Part shown: positions 1-5,650 of the stretch, in pieces
Position numbering within the stretch: position 1 is the stretch's first letter
Layout of the letters: every line of letters starts with the position of its first letter
Assembly: GCA_035539855.1 (NCBI GenBank)
Contig: DATLHO010000057.1
Location: 1-11,435, forward strand
Length of the DNA stretch: 11,435 bases
Source of the DNA: DATLHO01 sp035539855
GTDB taxonomy: Bacteria; Bacteroidota; Ignavibacteria; OLB7
Direction of reading: 5' to 3'
Position numbers and translations under genes: made by a program
Notes under the pieces: generated by a model
Database searches by the model: none
Seen by the model: only the letters and a program-made list of their open reading frames with translations
Told to the model about the DNA's origin: nothing

Positions 1-1436
1 CGGTAGCGAATGCTCTCATCGAGCACGGTCACGAAAAGCCCGCCGACGATCGCGCCGGTCGGCAGATCGGGAAGACGGCGACCGGCGGAGACGAAGCGGG
101 GGCCGCTGCGCAACAGTGCGACGACAGGTCGTCCGGCGGAATCGAGAGAGAGCTCGGTTGCGTCGATGTGACCCATGGAGCCGGCGACCTCGGAGATCCA
201 GCGACGGCGCCCATCGGGATCGAATGACAATGCCAGGGTGCCGCGCCAGCCGTGGCTGACAACGGGAGTGCGATCGACGTACGCGGTGTTCGAGACGCCG
301 ACGAGCGCGGTCACGTCGCCGTTGTCACCGATGGCAACGCCATGGCCGCGATCGCCTTCGGCCGACGCGATCCGGTGTATCCACCGCTCGGTTCCGATTG
401 CGTCGAAGGCGGCCACGAACGCGTCGACGTCGCGCTCGGCGACGAGCGACGTGTCGGCAAAGGGGAAGAGGTGTCCCGAGGCCGGCAGATTCAGCGCCGC
501 CGAGCGGAGCTGGCCGATCGCGGCGATCCCTCCGTCTCGGCCGATCGCGAGGCGTTCGATCGAGGAGTGGCGTTCGCCCCGTCCATTGCGCACCCAGCGA
601 ACGCGCCCGTCGTCGTCGTAGCTGGCGAGGAAGTAGCCGTTGCCGCGAAGCGTATCGCCGCCGAGGACGATGACGCCCGTTTCGCATGCGGTCGAGCCGA
701 CGGAGCCTCCGATGATGGTATTGCCGTCGTCGTCGCCGGCAATCGAGGTGAGCGAGTAGCAGGGACCCATCGGAATGCTCCGTGCCCAGAGCGTTCGCAG
801 CCCTCGGTCAAGGCGAGCAACGAATCGGACGTGGCCGTTGGGCGGGTCGACGGAGAGGACGATGTCACCGTTGTCGAAACGCTGCGGACCAACCGAATAG
901 CCCTCGATGACGACCTCGCCCAATGGTGTCGTCGACATCTGTTCGATCCGGCAGAACGACGTGTCCATCGGCGCCCAGACCGCGATCGCGGTCCCCTGCT
1001 CGTCGAATCTCACGAGGCTCATGGTGTGCGGCGAGCTGCTCAATGGCCCGAAGGCGACGTGCGGGCTGTCGGCTTCAGTCTGGTAGGACGAGAAGCTCAC
1101 GATCGCTCCGTCGGGCAGCGCGGCGACTCTGATTCCTGCGACGCTGCCGGCGCTCGAGTGAGAGACCCAGCGAAGGTCCCCAGCCGGTGTCAGCCTGGCG
1201 AGGACGGCCGTTTGCTCGTTCGGTAGCGCAACCGTCGCCGCGCCGATGGTGATCGACTCGCTGCCGACGCCCGCGACAAGAAGGTCGCCGTCGGGAGCGT
1301 CTGCGACGGAGAGGGCGCCGAAACCATGGCGAAAGCCGTATGCCTCGAGCGCCCAGAGGGGTCCCGGCGACGTCTGCGCAAGGGCGGGGAGTGCCAGCAG
1401 GGGAGCAATGAGTACAGGCAGGAGGAATCGATACAT
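1..1436 (-). CDS. Secreted beta-propeller-like protein, partial at C-terminus
   Basis: An open frame runs from ATG at 1436-1434 to the left edge without a stop: 478 codons, 3' end outside the window. I translated every codon. Residues 1-20 form a Sec signal peptide: one early Arg, a Leu/Pro/Ala-rich core and an ALA|QT cleavage site, with no lipobox Cys. The mature part shows repeats of 61-71 residues, each with a strand like 'GxLxW' and later 'xDGxxxxxG'. The marker Trps are at 28, 90, 154, 217, 281, 352 and 413. Such Trp/Gly/Asp-rich repeats are known from SBBP- and PQQ-like beta-propellers, so I infer an exported propeller with at least seven blades. In FCB bacteria such proteins often end in a type IX secretion sorting domain, but that end is not visible. 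No Shine-Dalgarno precedes the ATG. No ligand or enzyme activity can be assigned. The large opposite-strand frames here are shadows. Confidence 0.86.
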   Translation of the reverse strand, partial: MYRFLLPVLIAPLLALPALAQTSPGPLWALEAYGFRHGFGALSVADAPDGDLLVAGVGSESITIGAATVALPNEQTAVLARLTPAGDLRWVSHSSAGSVAGIRVAALPDGAIVSFSSYQTEADSPHVAFGPLSSSPHTMSLVRFDEQGTAIAVWAPMDTSFCRIEQMSTTPLGEVVIEGYSVGPQRFDNGDIVLSVDPPNGHVRFVARLDRGLRTLWARSIPMGPCYSLTSIAGDDDGNTIIGGSVGSTACETGVIVLGGDTLRGNGYFLASYDDDGRVRWVRNGRGERHSSIERLAIGRDGGIAAIGQLRSAALNLPASGHLFPFADTSLVAERDVDAFVAAFDAIGTERWIHRIASAEGDRGHGVAIGDNGDVTALVGVSNTAYVDRTPVVSHGWRGTLALSFDPDGRRRWISEVAGSMGHIDATELSLDSAGRPVVALLRSGPRFVSAGRRLPDLPTGAIVGGLFVTVLDESIRY

Positions 1437-1449
1437 GGGGGCCGGTTTG

Positions 1450-1461
1450 TGTGAGGTCACA
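1450..1461. promoter_or_regulatory. Dyad TGTGA-GG-TCACA, possible operator
   Basis: A 5+2+5 inverted repeat sits between the propeller gene start and its likely -7 box, overlapping that box by two bases. A repressor bound here could block the - strand promoter. The half-sites resemble those of CRP/FNR-family regulators, but the 2-bp centre does not fit their usual 6-bp spacing. The role is therefore inference only. Confidence 0.25.
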
Positions 1462-1467
1462 AATGTA
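1460..1467 (-). promoter_or_regulatory. -7 box TACATTTG for the divergent propeller gene
   Basis: On the - strand, positions 1467-1460 read TACATTTG, a perfect match to the Bacteroidota -7 consensus TAnnTTTG. Transcription would start near 1453, giving a leader of roughly 17 nt before the ATG at 1436. No TTTG lies 19-21 nt upstream, so only half of the promoter is supported. Confidence 0.45.
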
Positions 1468-1483
1468 ATAACGAGAAATACAC

Positions 1484-1514
1484 TTTGCGCGGCCCCGACG
1501 CCCGGCTATATTTG
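1484..1514 (+). promoter_or_regulatory. Bacteroidota-type promoter of the tRNA/ribosomal/rpo cluster
   Basis: TTTG at 1484-1487 is followed after exactly 19 nt by TATATTTG at 1507-1514. Both boxes match the primary-sigma consensus of Bacteroidota (TTTG, 19-21 nt, TAnnTTTG) perfectly. Read as a classical sigma70 promoter it is also acceptable: TTTGCG, 17 nt, TATATT. The start would fall near 1520, about 37 nt before tRNA-Tyr. A small hairpin (AGCTC 1517-1521 with GGGCT 1526-1530) lies at the predicted start. No comparably good promoter was found further along the + strand, so this may drive much or all of the cluster. Confidence 0.75.
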
Positions 1515-1556
1515 CAAGCTCTTTCGGGCTCGATCCATCGGGGAACGGGCACAGAA

Positions 1557-1639
<83 letters not shown>

Positions 1640-1872
1640 CGCGACTATTGATCCTTGACAGTCCAGAGACAGAGAGCCACGTTAGCTCCGCTTGATGCGG
1701 AGCGCCACCGCTCAGAGCCCGTGCCGACCGCGTCGGCCGATAACATCGGGGCTCATAAGCACGAAACGCGGGAGTCGCTCGAACAGTCCTGTTCCGCCGT
1801 ATCGCCGATCGCCCTCGCTAGGGTGGTGATCGTCATGCCGCGCTCGACTCACCGCATTTCAGAACATCTCCT
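1640..1872. other. tRNA-Tyr to tRNA-Thr spacer with a strong hairpin
   Basis: This 233-bp spacer has no credible gene. It contains a perfect 7-bp stem, GCTCCGC (1685-1691) and GCGGAGC (1697-1703), around the loop TTGAT. Further on are GCCGAC/GTCGGC (1723-1728 with 1732-1737) and CCGAT/ATCGG (1737-1741 with 1745-1749), which share a base and so compete. None is followed by a T-run, so these look like RNA processing or spacer structures rather than terminators. A TTGACA at 1655-1660 has no matching -10. Confidence 0.5.
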
Positions 1873-1945
<73 letters not shown>

Positions 1946-1991
1946 CTGCTGTCGTCACCGGCGTTCGGCCGGCCGGCGCCGCACCTCGGCC

Positions 1992-2064
1992 GCGGGAGTA
2001 ACTCAGTTGGTAGAGTCACAGCCTTCCAAGCTGTTGGTCGCGGGTTCGAGTCCCGTCTCCCGCT
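1992..2064 (+). tRNA. tRNA-Gly (anticodon TCC)
   Basis: GCGGGAG (1992-1998) pairs with CTCCCGC (2057-2063), with the usual Gly discriminator T at 2064. The anticodon stem ACAGC/GCTGT holds CTTCCAA with TCC at 2025-2027. The T arm is GCGGG/CCCGT with one G-T pair. CCA is not encoded. rpmG begins 67 bp downstream of the tRNA end. Confidence 0.96.
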
Positions 2065-2131
2065 CTTAACGAATCGATGCTTCCCGTCGACGAACGTCGC
2101 CGGACCATAGAATCCCAGTCTCCGAAGAGCC

Positions 2132-2281
2132 ATGCGCGATATCATCACGCTCGAGTGCACTGAGTGCAAGCGTCGCAACTACACGACGACGAAGAACAAG
2201 AAGACGCAGTCCGGCCGCGTCGAGTACAAGAAGTATTGTCCGTGGGACAACAAGCGCACGACGCACAAGGAAACCAAGTAA
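2132..2281 (+). CDS. rpmG: 50S ribosomal protein L33
   Basis: A 49-residue protein starting MRDIITLECTEC, with the L33 landmarks NYTTTKNK (16-23), KKYCP (33-37) and HKETK at the end. L33 is a small protein of the large ribosomal subunit near the E site. The zinc-ribbon form has two CxxC pairs. Here the first is complete (C9, C12), but the second reads C36-P-W-D39, so the fourth ligand is Asp. The start is the first ATG in frame with a full L33 N-terminus; only weak purine sequence (GAAGAG) precedes it. It lies alone between tRNA-Gly and tRNA-Trp, where FCB relatives and E. coli often carry tuf. It is too short for a casual ORF search, but the match is unmistakable. Confidence 0.95.
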   Translation: MRDIITLECTECKRRNYTTTKNKKTQSGRVEYKKYCPWDNKRTTHKETK

Positions 2282-2284
2282 GGT

Positions 2285-2298
2285 TGCGGAGCTCCGCA
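2285..2298. repeat. Perfect 14-bp palindrome after the rpmG stop
   Basis: TGCGGAGCTCCGCA begins 4 bp after the rpmG stop codon and ends 9 bp before tRNA-Trp. As RNA it folds to a 5-bp stem with an AGCU loop. No T-run follows, so a terminator is unlikely; it may protect the 3' end of rpmG mRNA or mark tRNA-Trp processing. Confidence 0.55.
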
Positions 2299-2306
2299 GT
2301 CGAGAC

Positions 2307-2379
2307 ACGGGCGTAGCTCAACTGGTAGAGCGACGGTCTCCAAAACCGTAGGTTGCGGGTTCGATTCCTGCCGCCCGTG
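2307..2379 (+). tRNA. tRNA-Trp (anticodon CCA)
   Basis: ACGGGCG (2307-2313) pairs with CGCCCGT (2372-2378), with discriminator G at 2379 as expected for Trp. The anticodon stem ACGGT/ACCGT holds CTCCAAA with CCA at 2340-2342. The T arm is GCGGG/CCTGC. The 3' CCA is not encoded. A tRNA-Trp just before secE is a widespread bacterial arrangement. Confidence 0.97.
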
Positions 2380-2395
2380 CAAGAAGTGTCGACGT

Positions 2396-2410
2396 CGGGG
2401 CGCGGCCCCG
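2396..2410. repeat. GC hairpin in the tRNA-Trp to secE spacer
   Basis: CGGGGC-GCG-GCCCCG forms a 6-bp stem with a 3-nt loop, 17 bp after tRNA-Trp. No T-run follows, so it is not a typical terminator. GTCGGGGCG occurs at 2394-2402 and again at 2441-2449. The rest of the 124-bp spacer shows no promoter I can support. Confidence 0.35.
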
Positions 2411-2503
2411 GGTCGCTCCGAAGCGCCTCGATCGCTCGCGGTCGGGGCGTTCGCCAACGATGTCCGGACAGGCCCGGCGCGTGATTCCAGCAGAGCCAAT
2501 TCC

Positions 2504-2689
2504 ATGAAGCAGAATATCAAGTCTTTCGTGTCGGATGTCGGAAGCGAGATGAAGCGCGTTTCGTGGCCGTCGCGCGAGCAGCTTCAGGAGTCGACCATCG
2601 TCACGATCGTGACGGTCCTGGCGATCACGGTGTTCGTCTACGCGGTCGACATGATCTTCTCCCAGATCTTTTCGCTGATTTTCCGCTAA
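2504..2689 (+). CDS. secE: Preprotein translocase subunit SecE
   Basis: A 61-residue protein of the short, single-span SecE type common outside Enterobacteria (E. coli SecE has three spans). The amphipathic surface helix carries the family motif EMKRVSWPS (15-23). One membrane helix follows at about 30-52, with a short hydrophobic tail. SecE clamps the SecY channel of the inner-membrane Sec translocon. There is no clear Shine-Dalgarno before the ATG. nusG starts 18 bp after its stop; secE-nusG linkage is nearly universal in bacteria and supports the call. Confidence 0.95.
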   Translation: MKQNIKSFVSDVGSEMKRVSWPSREQLQESTIVTIVTVLAITVFVYAVDMIFSQIFSLIFR

Positions 2690-2707
2690 TCCGTCGAGCG
2701 AGTCTCA

Positions 2708-3262
2708 ATGACAGCCAACGAGTCGACGATTCAGAAGCGGTGGTACGCCCTCCGGACGTATTCGGGCCATGAGGCGCGCGTCAAGCAGATCCTCGACAGC
2801 GAGGTCGAGCGCCTGGGGCTGCGCGAGTTCGTGCCGGTGGTGCTCATCCCGCTCGAGAAGGTCTTCGAGGTGCGCGACGGCAAGAAGCGTACGCGCCAGA
2901 AGAACTTCCTTCCCGGCTACGTGCTCGTCGAGGCGATCCTGACGAAGAAGGTCAAGGACCTCATCCAGAACGTGCCGTCGGTCATCAACTTCGTCGGCAC
3001 CAAGGCCGACCCGGTGCCCCTGCAGCCGCAGGAGATCTCGAAGATTCTCGATCGGGTCGAGGAGCGCAAGAACGTCGAGACGATCGTCGACACCTTCCGC
3101 GAAGGCGATCCGGTCAAGGTGATCGAGGGACCGTTCAACAACTTCACCGGCTTCGTCCGCGAAGTCAACATGAGCAAGCAGAAGCTCAAGGTCGAGGTGT
3201 CGATCTTCGGTCGCAAGACGCCGGTCGAGCTGGATTTCTCGCAGGTCGAGCTGGAACGATAA
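2708..3262 (+). CDS. nusG: Transcription elongation/antitermination factor NusG
   Basis: A 184-residue protein with both NusG domains: the NGN domain from W12-Y13-A14 to about residue 105, and a KOW domain from about residue 130 (FREGDPVKVIEGPF), ending in the family's VELDFSQVE. The NGN domain binds the clamp helices of RNA polymerase beta'; the KOW domain contacts ribosomal S10 or Rho. Length is normal and no insertion is seen. The start has only weak purines (GAGCGAG) upstream. The 34-bp gap to rplK holds a 5-bp hairpin, CGGGC-CTC-GCCCG (3272-3284), 12 nt before the next start. Confidence 0.97.
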   Translation: MTANESTIQKRWYALRTYSGHEARVKQILDSEVERLGLREFVPVVLIPLEKVFEVRDGKKRTRQKNFLPGYVLVEAILTKKVKDLIQNVPSVINFVGTKADPVPLQPQEISKILDRVEERKNVETIVDTFREGDPVKVIEGPFNNFTGFVREVNMSKQKLKVEVSIFGRKTPVELDFSQVELER

Positions 3263-3296
3263 TTCATAATGCGGGCCTCGCCCGAAGCAATAGACA

Positions 3297-3722
3297 ATGG
3301 CCAAGAAACTTATCGGGACGTTCAAGCTCCAGATCACGGCCGGCTCGGCAACGATGGCCCCGCCGGTGGGTCCGGCCTTCGGTCAGCGCGGACTGAACGG
3401 AATGGAGTTCGTCAAGCAGTTCAACGCCAAGACGCAGAAGGACGCCGGCACGCTCACGCCGGTGCTCGTCAGCTTCTTCTCGGACAAGACGTTCACCTTC
3501 ATCATCAAGTCGCCTCCCGCGGCGGTGCTGATCGCCAAGGCGGCCGGCGTCCCCAAGGGCTCCGGCGAGCCGAACCGCAACAAGATCGCCAAGGTCTCGC
3601 GCGCGCAGCTCGAGGAGATCGCGAAGGTCAAGATGAACGACCTCAACTGCGACTCGATGGACAGCGCCATCTCGATGATGGCCGGCACCGCGCGCAGCAT
3701 GGGTATCACCGTCGAGGGATAG
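3297..3722 (+). CDS. rplK: 50S ribosomal protein L11
   Basis: A full-length L11 of 141 residues, part of the GTPase-associated centre of the 50S subunit and the target of thiostrepton. The N-terminal domain has KLQITAG and PPVGPAFGQ (22-30); the rRNA-binding C-terminal domain has KVSRAQLEEIA and ends GTARSMGITVEG. The family's common ANPSPP segment reads ATMAPP here (18-23), and the usual NIMEF reads NGMEF (34-38). These are modest departures near the proline-rich face but look functional. There is no strong Shine-Dalgarno; the leader has AATAGACA directly before the ATG. It is separated from rplA by an unusually long, repeat-filled 129-bp spacer. Confidence 0.96.
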   Translation: MAKKLIGTFKLQITAGSATMAPPVGPAFGQRGLNGMEFVKQFNAKTQKDAGTLTPVLVSFFSDKTFTFIIKSPPAAVLIAKAAGVPKGSGEPNRNKIAKVSRAQLEEIAKVKMNDLNCDSMDSAISMMAGTARSMGITVEG

Positions 3723-3732
3723 AGCGCCCGAG

Positions 3733-3826
3733 AGTGCGAAACGCGGAGTGCGGGGCGCGATCGGGGGATGACCTCGCGATCGCCGGCGCTTCTTCACTTC
3801 GCATTTCGAACTTCGAACTTCGCACT
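3733..3826. repeat. Inverted arrays of degenerate heptamers between rplK and rplA
   Basis: The left arm (3733-3760) is four 7-bp units: AGTGCGA, AACGCGG, AGTGCGG, GGCGCGA. The right arm (3799-3826) is TCGCATT, TCGAACT, TCGAACT, TCGCACT, the reverse complement of the same family (AGTNCGA). The outer ends AGTGCGAA (3733-3740) and TTCGCACT (3819-3826) pair perfectly. Between them is a 7-bp stem, GCGATCG (3757-3763) with CGATCGC (3777-3783), extended inward by GGGG/CCTC around ATGA. Heptamer arrays of this kind resemble the short tandem repeats described in cyanobacteria. No reading frame here looks coding. The spacer is far longer than the few bases often found between rplK and rplA. Confidence 0.7.
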
Positions 3827-3851
3827 GAAGAAAGAGTTATACCGATAGAAC

Positions 3852-4553
3852 ATGGCACAGCATAGCAAGCGTTTCTCAAGCATCGACAAGAAGGTCGACA
3901 AGGCACGGGAGTATCCGTTGCGCGACGCGCTGTCGCTCGTCAAGGAGAACGCCACCGCGAAGTTCGACGAGTCGGTCGACATCGCGATCCGCCTCGGCGT
4001 CGATCCGCGAAAGGCCGACCAGCTCGTCCGCGGCACCGTCTCGCTGCCCCACGGCACCGGCAAGAGCGTCCGCGTTCTCGTCGTCGCCCGCGAGGCCAAG
4101 CAGGGCGAGGCCCGTGACTCCGGCGCCGACTTCGTCGGCTTCGAGGATGTGCTCGAGCGCATCAAGGGCGGCTGGACCGACTTCGATGTCGTCATCGCCA
4201 CGCCCGACGTCATGGGCGAGCTCGGCAAGCTCGGCAAGATCCTCGGCCCGCGCGGCCTGATGCCCAACCCGAAGGCCGGTACCGTCACCGCCGACATCGC
4301 GACCGCGGTGAGCGAGGTCAAGGCCGGCAAGATCGAGTACCGCGTCGACAAGACCGGAATCGTTCATGCCTCCATCGGCAAGGCGTCCTTCGAGGCCGAC
4401 AAGCTGCTCGACAACATCAACGCCTTCATGAACAGCGTCATGCGCAACAAACCGCAGACGTCGAAGGGCAAGTACGTCCGCGGCATCACCCTGAGCTCGA
4501 CGATGGGCCCTGGCGTGCGCGTCGCCGAGGCCGCGATGGCCGAACATCATTAA
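3852..4553 (+). CDS. rplA: 50S ribosomal protein L1
   Basis: A 233-residue L1, the normal bacterial length. The L1 signature is intact at about 122-141 (GELGKLGKILGPRGLMPNPK), in domain II, which is inserted within the RNA-binding domain I. L1 forms the mobile L1 stalk at the E site, and in several bacteria also represses its own operon by binding its mRNA. The chosen ATG gives the canonical N-terminus (MAQHSKRFSSIDKKVDK). CGATAGAA ends one base before this ATG in place of a Shine-Dalgarno. The structured spacer upstream is a candidate regulatory region, but no L1 site could be proved by eye. Confidence 0.97.
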   Translation: MAQHSKRFSSIDKKVDKAREYPLRDALSLVKENATAKFDESVDIAIRLGVDPRKADQLVRGTVSLPHGTGKSVRVLVVAREAKQGEARDSGADFVGFEDVLERIKGGWTDFDVVIATPDVMGELGKLGKILGPRGLMPNPKAGTVTADIATAVSEVKAGKIEYRVDKTGIVHASIGKASFEADKLLDNINAFMNSVMRNKPQTSKGKYVRGITLSSTMGPGVRVAEAAMAEHH

Positions 4554-4594
4554 GAGACTCCGCCGAACACAGTAGCGATAGAAGGGATACCCCT

Positions 4595-5122
4595 ATGACC
4601 AAGACAAAGAAAGGAGAGGTCGTCACCGAGCTCGCCGAGCTGTTCGAGGGCGCCAGCGGAGTCTACTCGATCGACTTCACCGGCCTCAACGTCGCCAGCA
4701 CGCTGAAGCTCCGCCGTGCCTTCCGCAACGCCGGCGTGACCTACCGCGTCGCCAAGAACACGCTCGTCCGCCGCGCGCTCTCCGACAAGGGCGGATATGA
4801 GGATGTCACCGCACGCCTCATCGGCCAGAGCGGCATCGCCATCGGCTACGACGATCCGGCCGCCCCGGCCCGCGTGCTCAAGGAGTTCATCGACCCGAAG
4901 GCCGAGTTCCCGAAGCTCAACTTCGCGGTCATCGACGGGCAGATCTTCGAGTCGAAGGCTCTCGCCGAGCTGGCGAGCATGCCCTCGCGCATGGAGCTGC
5001 TCGGCTCGATCGTCGGCTCGATCAACGCCCCCGCCTCCGGCATCGTCGGCGCGATCAACGCCGTCATGCGCGACCTCGGCTCGGTCATCGAGGAGGTCGC
5101 CCGCTCGAAGGAGGCCGCGTAG
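4595..5122 (+). CDS. rplJ: 50S ribosomal protein L10
   Basis: A 175-residue L10. The N-terminal rRNA-binding domain carries the family motif LRRAFRNAGVTYRVAKNTL (39-57). The C-terminal helix, which carries the L7/L12 dimers, ends in VIEEVARSKEAA. L10 and L7/L12 make up the ribosomal stalk that recruits translation GTPases. A moderate ribosome site, GAAGGG (4581-4586), lies 8 nt before the ATG and overlaps a second CGATAGAA (4576-4583). The 41-bp gap after rplA is too short for a large L10 leader of the E. coli kind. Confidence 0.96.
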   Translation: MTKTKKGEVVTELAELFEGASGVYSIDFTGLNVASTLKLRRAFRNAGVTYRVAKNTLVRRALSDKGGYEDVTARLIGQSGIAIGYDDPAAPARVLKEFIDPKAEFPKLNFAVIDGQIFESKALAELASMPSRMELLGSIVGSINAPASGIVGAINAVMRDLGSVIEEVARSKEAA

Positions 5123-5139
5123 TCCGCGGACGCCGGGAG

Positions 5140-5157
5140 CCTGGCCCTCGGACCAGG
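5140..5157. promoter_or_regulatory. Hairpin in the rplJ-rplL spacer
   Basis: CCTGG (5140-5144) pairs with CCAGG (5153-5157) around an 8-nt loop; CCCT/AGGG (5145-5148 with 5155-5158) is a competing pairing. It sits 18 nt after the rplJ stop and is followed by an A/T-rich stretch with CGATAGAA (5161-5168). It could be a processing or stability element that helps raise L7/L12 output. There is no T-run directly after it. Confidence 0.35.
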
Positions 5158-5212
5158 GTTCGATAGAAAACAGCGAAAATTTTACCGTTACACGCTAACT
5201 CAGGATACTACA

Positions 5213-5590
5213 ATGGCAAACGTCGAAGAACTCGTCGAGCAGATCGGCAATCTTACCCTGGTGCAGGCCTCGGAGCTCAAGAAGGCGCTCGAGGACAAGT
5301 TCGGTGTGACCGCAGCAGCCCCGATGATGATGGGCGGCATGATGCCGGCCGCCGCCGCGGCCCCGGCCGTCGAGGAGCAGACCGAGTTCACCGTCGAGCT
5401 GACCGACGCCGGCGCCCAGAAGATCAACGTCATCAAGGCCGTCCGCGAGATCACGGGCCTCGGCCTGAAGGAGGCCAAGGACCTCGTCGAGGGCGCCCCG
5501 AAGGCCGTCAAGGAGGGCATCGCGAAGGAGGAGGCCGAGCAGCTCAAGAAGAAGCTCGAAGAGGCCGGCGCGAAGGTCAGCCTGAAGTAA
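5213..5590 (+). CDS. rplL: 50S ribosomal protein L7/L12
   Basis: A 125-residue L7/L12. The dimerising N-terminal helices span about 1-32. The flexible hinge (33-55) is rich in Ala, Met and Pro, with runs such as PMMMGGMMP. The factor-binding C-terminal domain (56-125) carries KINVIKAVREITGLGLKEAK (70-89). It is the multi-copy stalk protein that contacts EF-Tu, EF-G and IF2. The start has a partial site, AGGA (5202-5205), 7 nt upstream in an A/T-rich leader. The gene is followed by a 421-bp spacer rather than directly by rpoB. Confidence 0.97.
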   Translation: MANVEELVEQIGNLTLVQASELKKALEDKFGVTAAAPMMMGGMMPAAAAAPAVEEQTEFTVELTDAGAQKINVIKAVREITGLGLKEAKDLVEGAPKAVKEGIAKEEAEQLKKKLEEAGAKVSLK

Positions 5591-5650
5591 TTCGCCCGAC
5601 GGCCGCGCGTGCTGCCTTCCGAGGCAATACGCACCGGCGGTCGACCGTCA

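Noticed and set aside
252..1226. 324-codon open frame on the + strand
   Set aside because: It is the shadow of the propeller gene. Its product is low in hydrophobic core patterns and has no family match, while the opposite frame has a signal peptide and regular repeats.
1450..1461. CRP/FNR binding site
   Set aside because: The half-sites look right, but the 2-bp centre does not fit their usual 6-bp spacing. It is kept only as a generic dyad.
1655..1660. TTGACA as a -35 box for tRNA-Thr
   Set aside because: No -10-like hexamer occurs 16-18 bp downstream, and it does not fit the TTTG/TAnnTTTG pattern seen elsewhere.
2285..2298. Intrinsic terminator after rpmG
   Set aside because: The palindrome has no T-run after it and is followed at once by tRNA-Trp.
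5181..5209. TTTACC-N17-GATACT as a promoter for rplL
   Set aside because: The start would fall within the first codons of rplL, so it could not give a normal mRNA.
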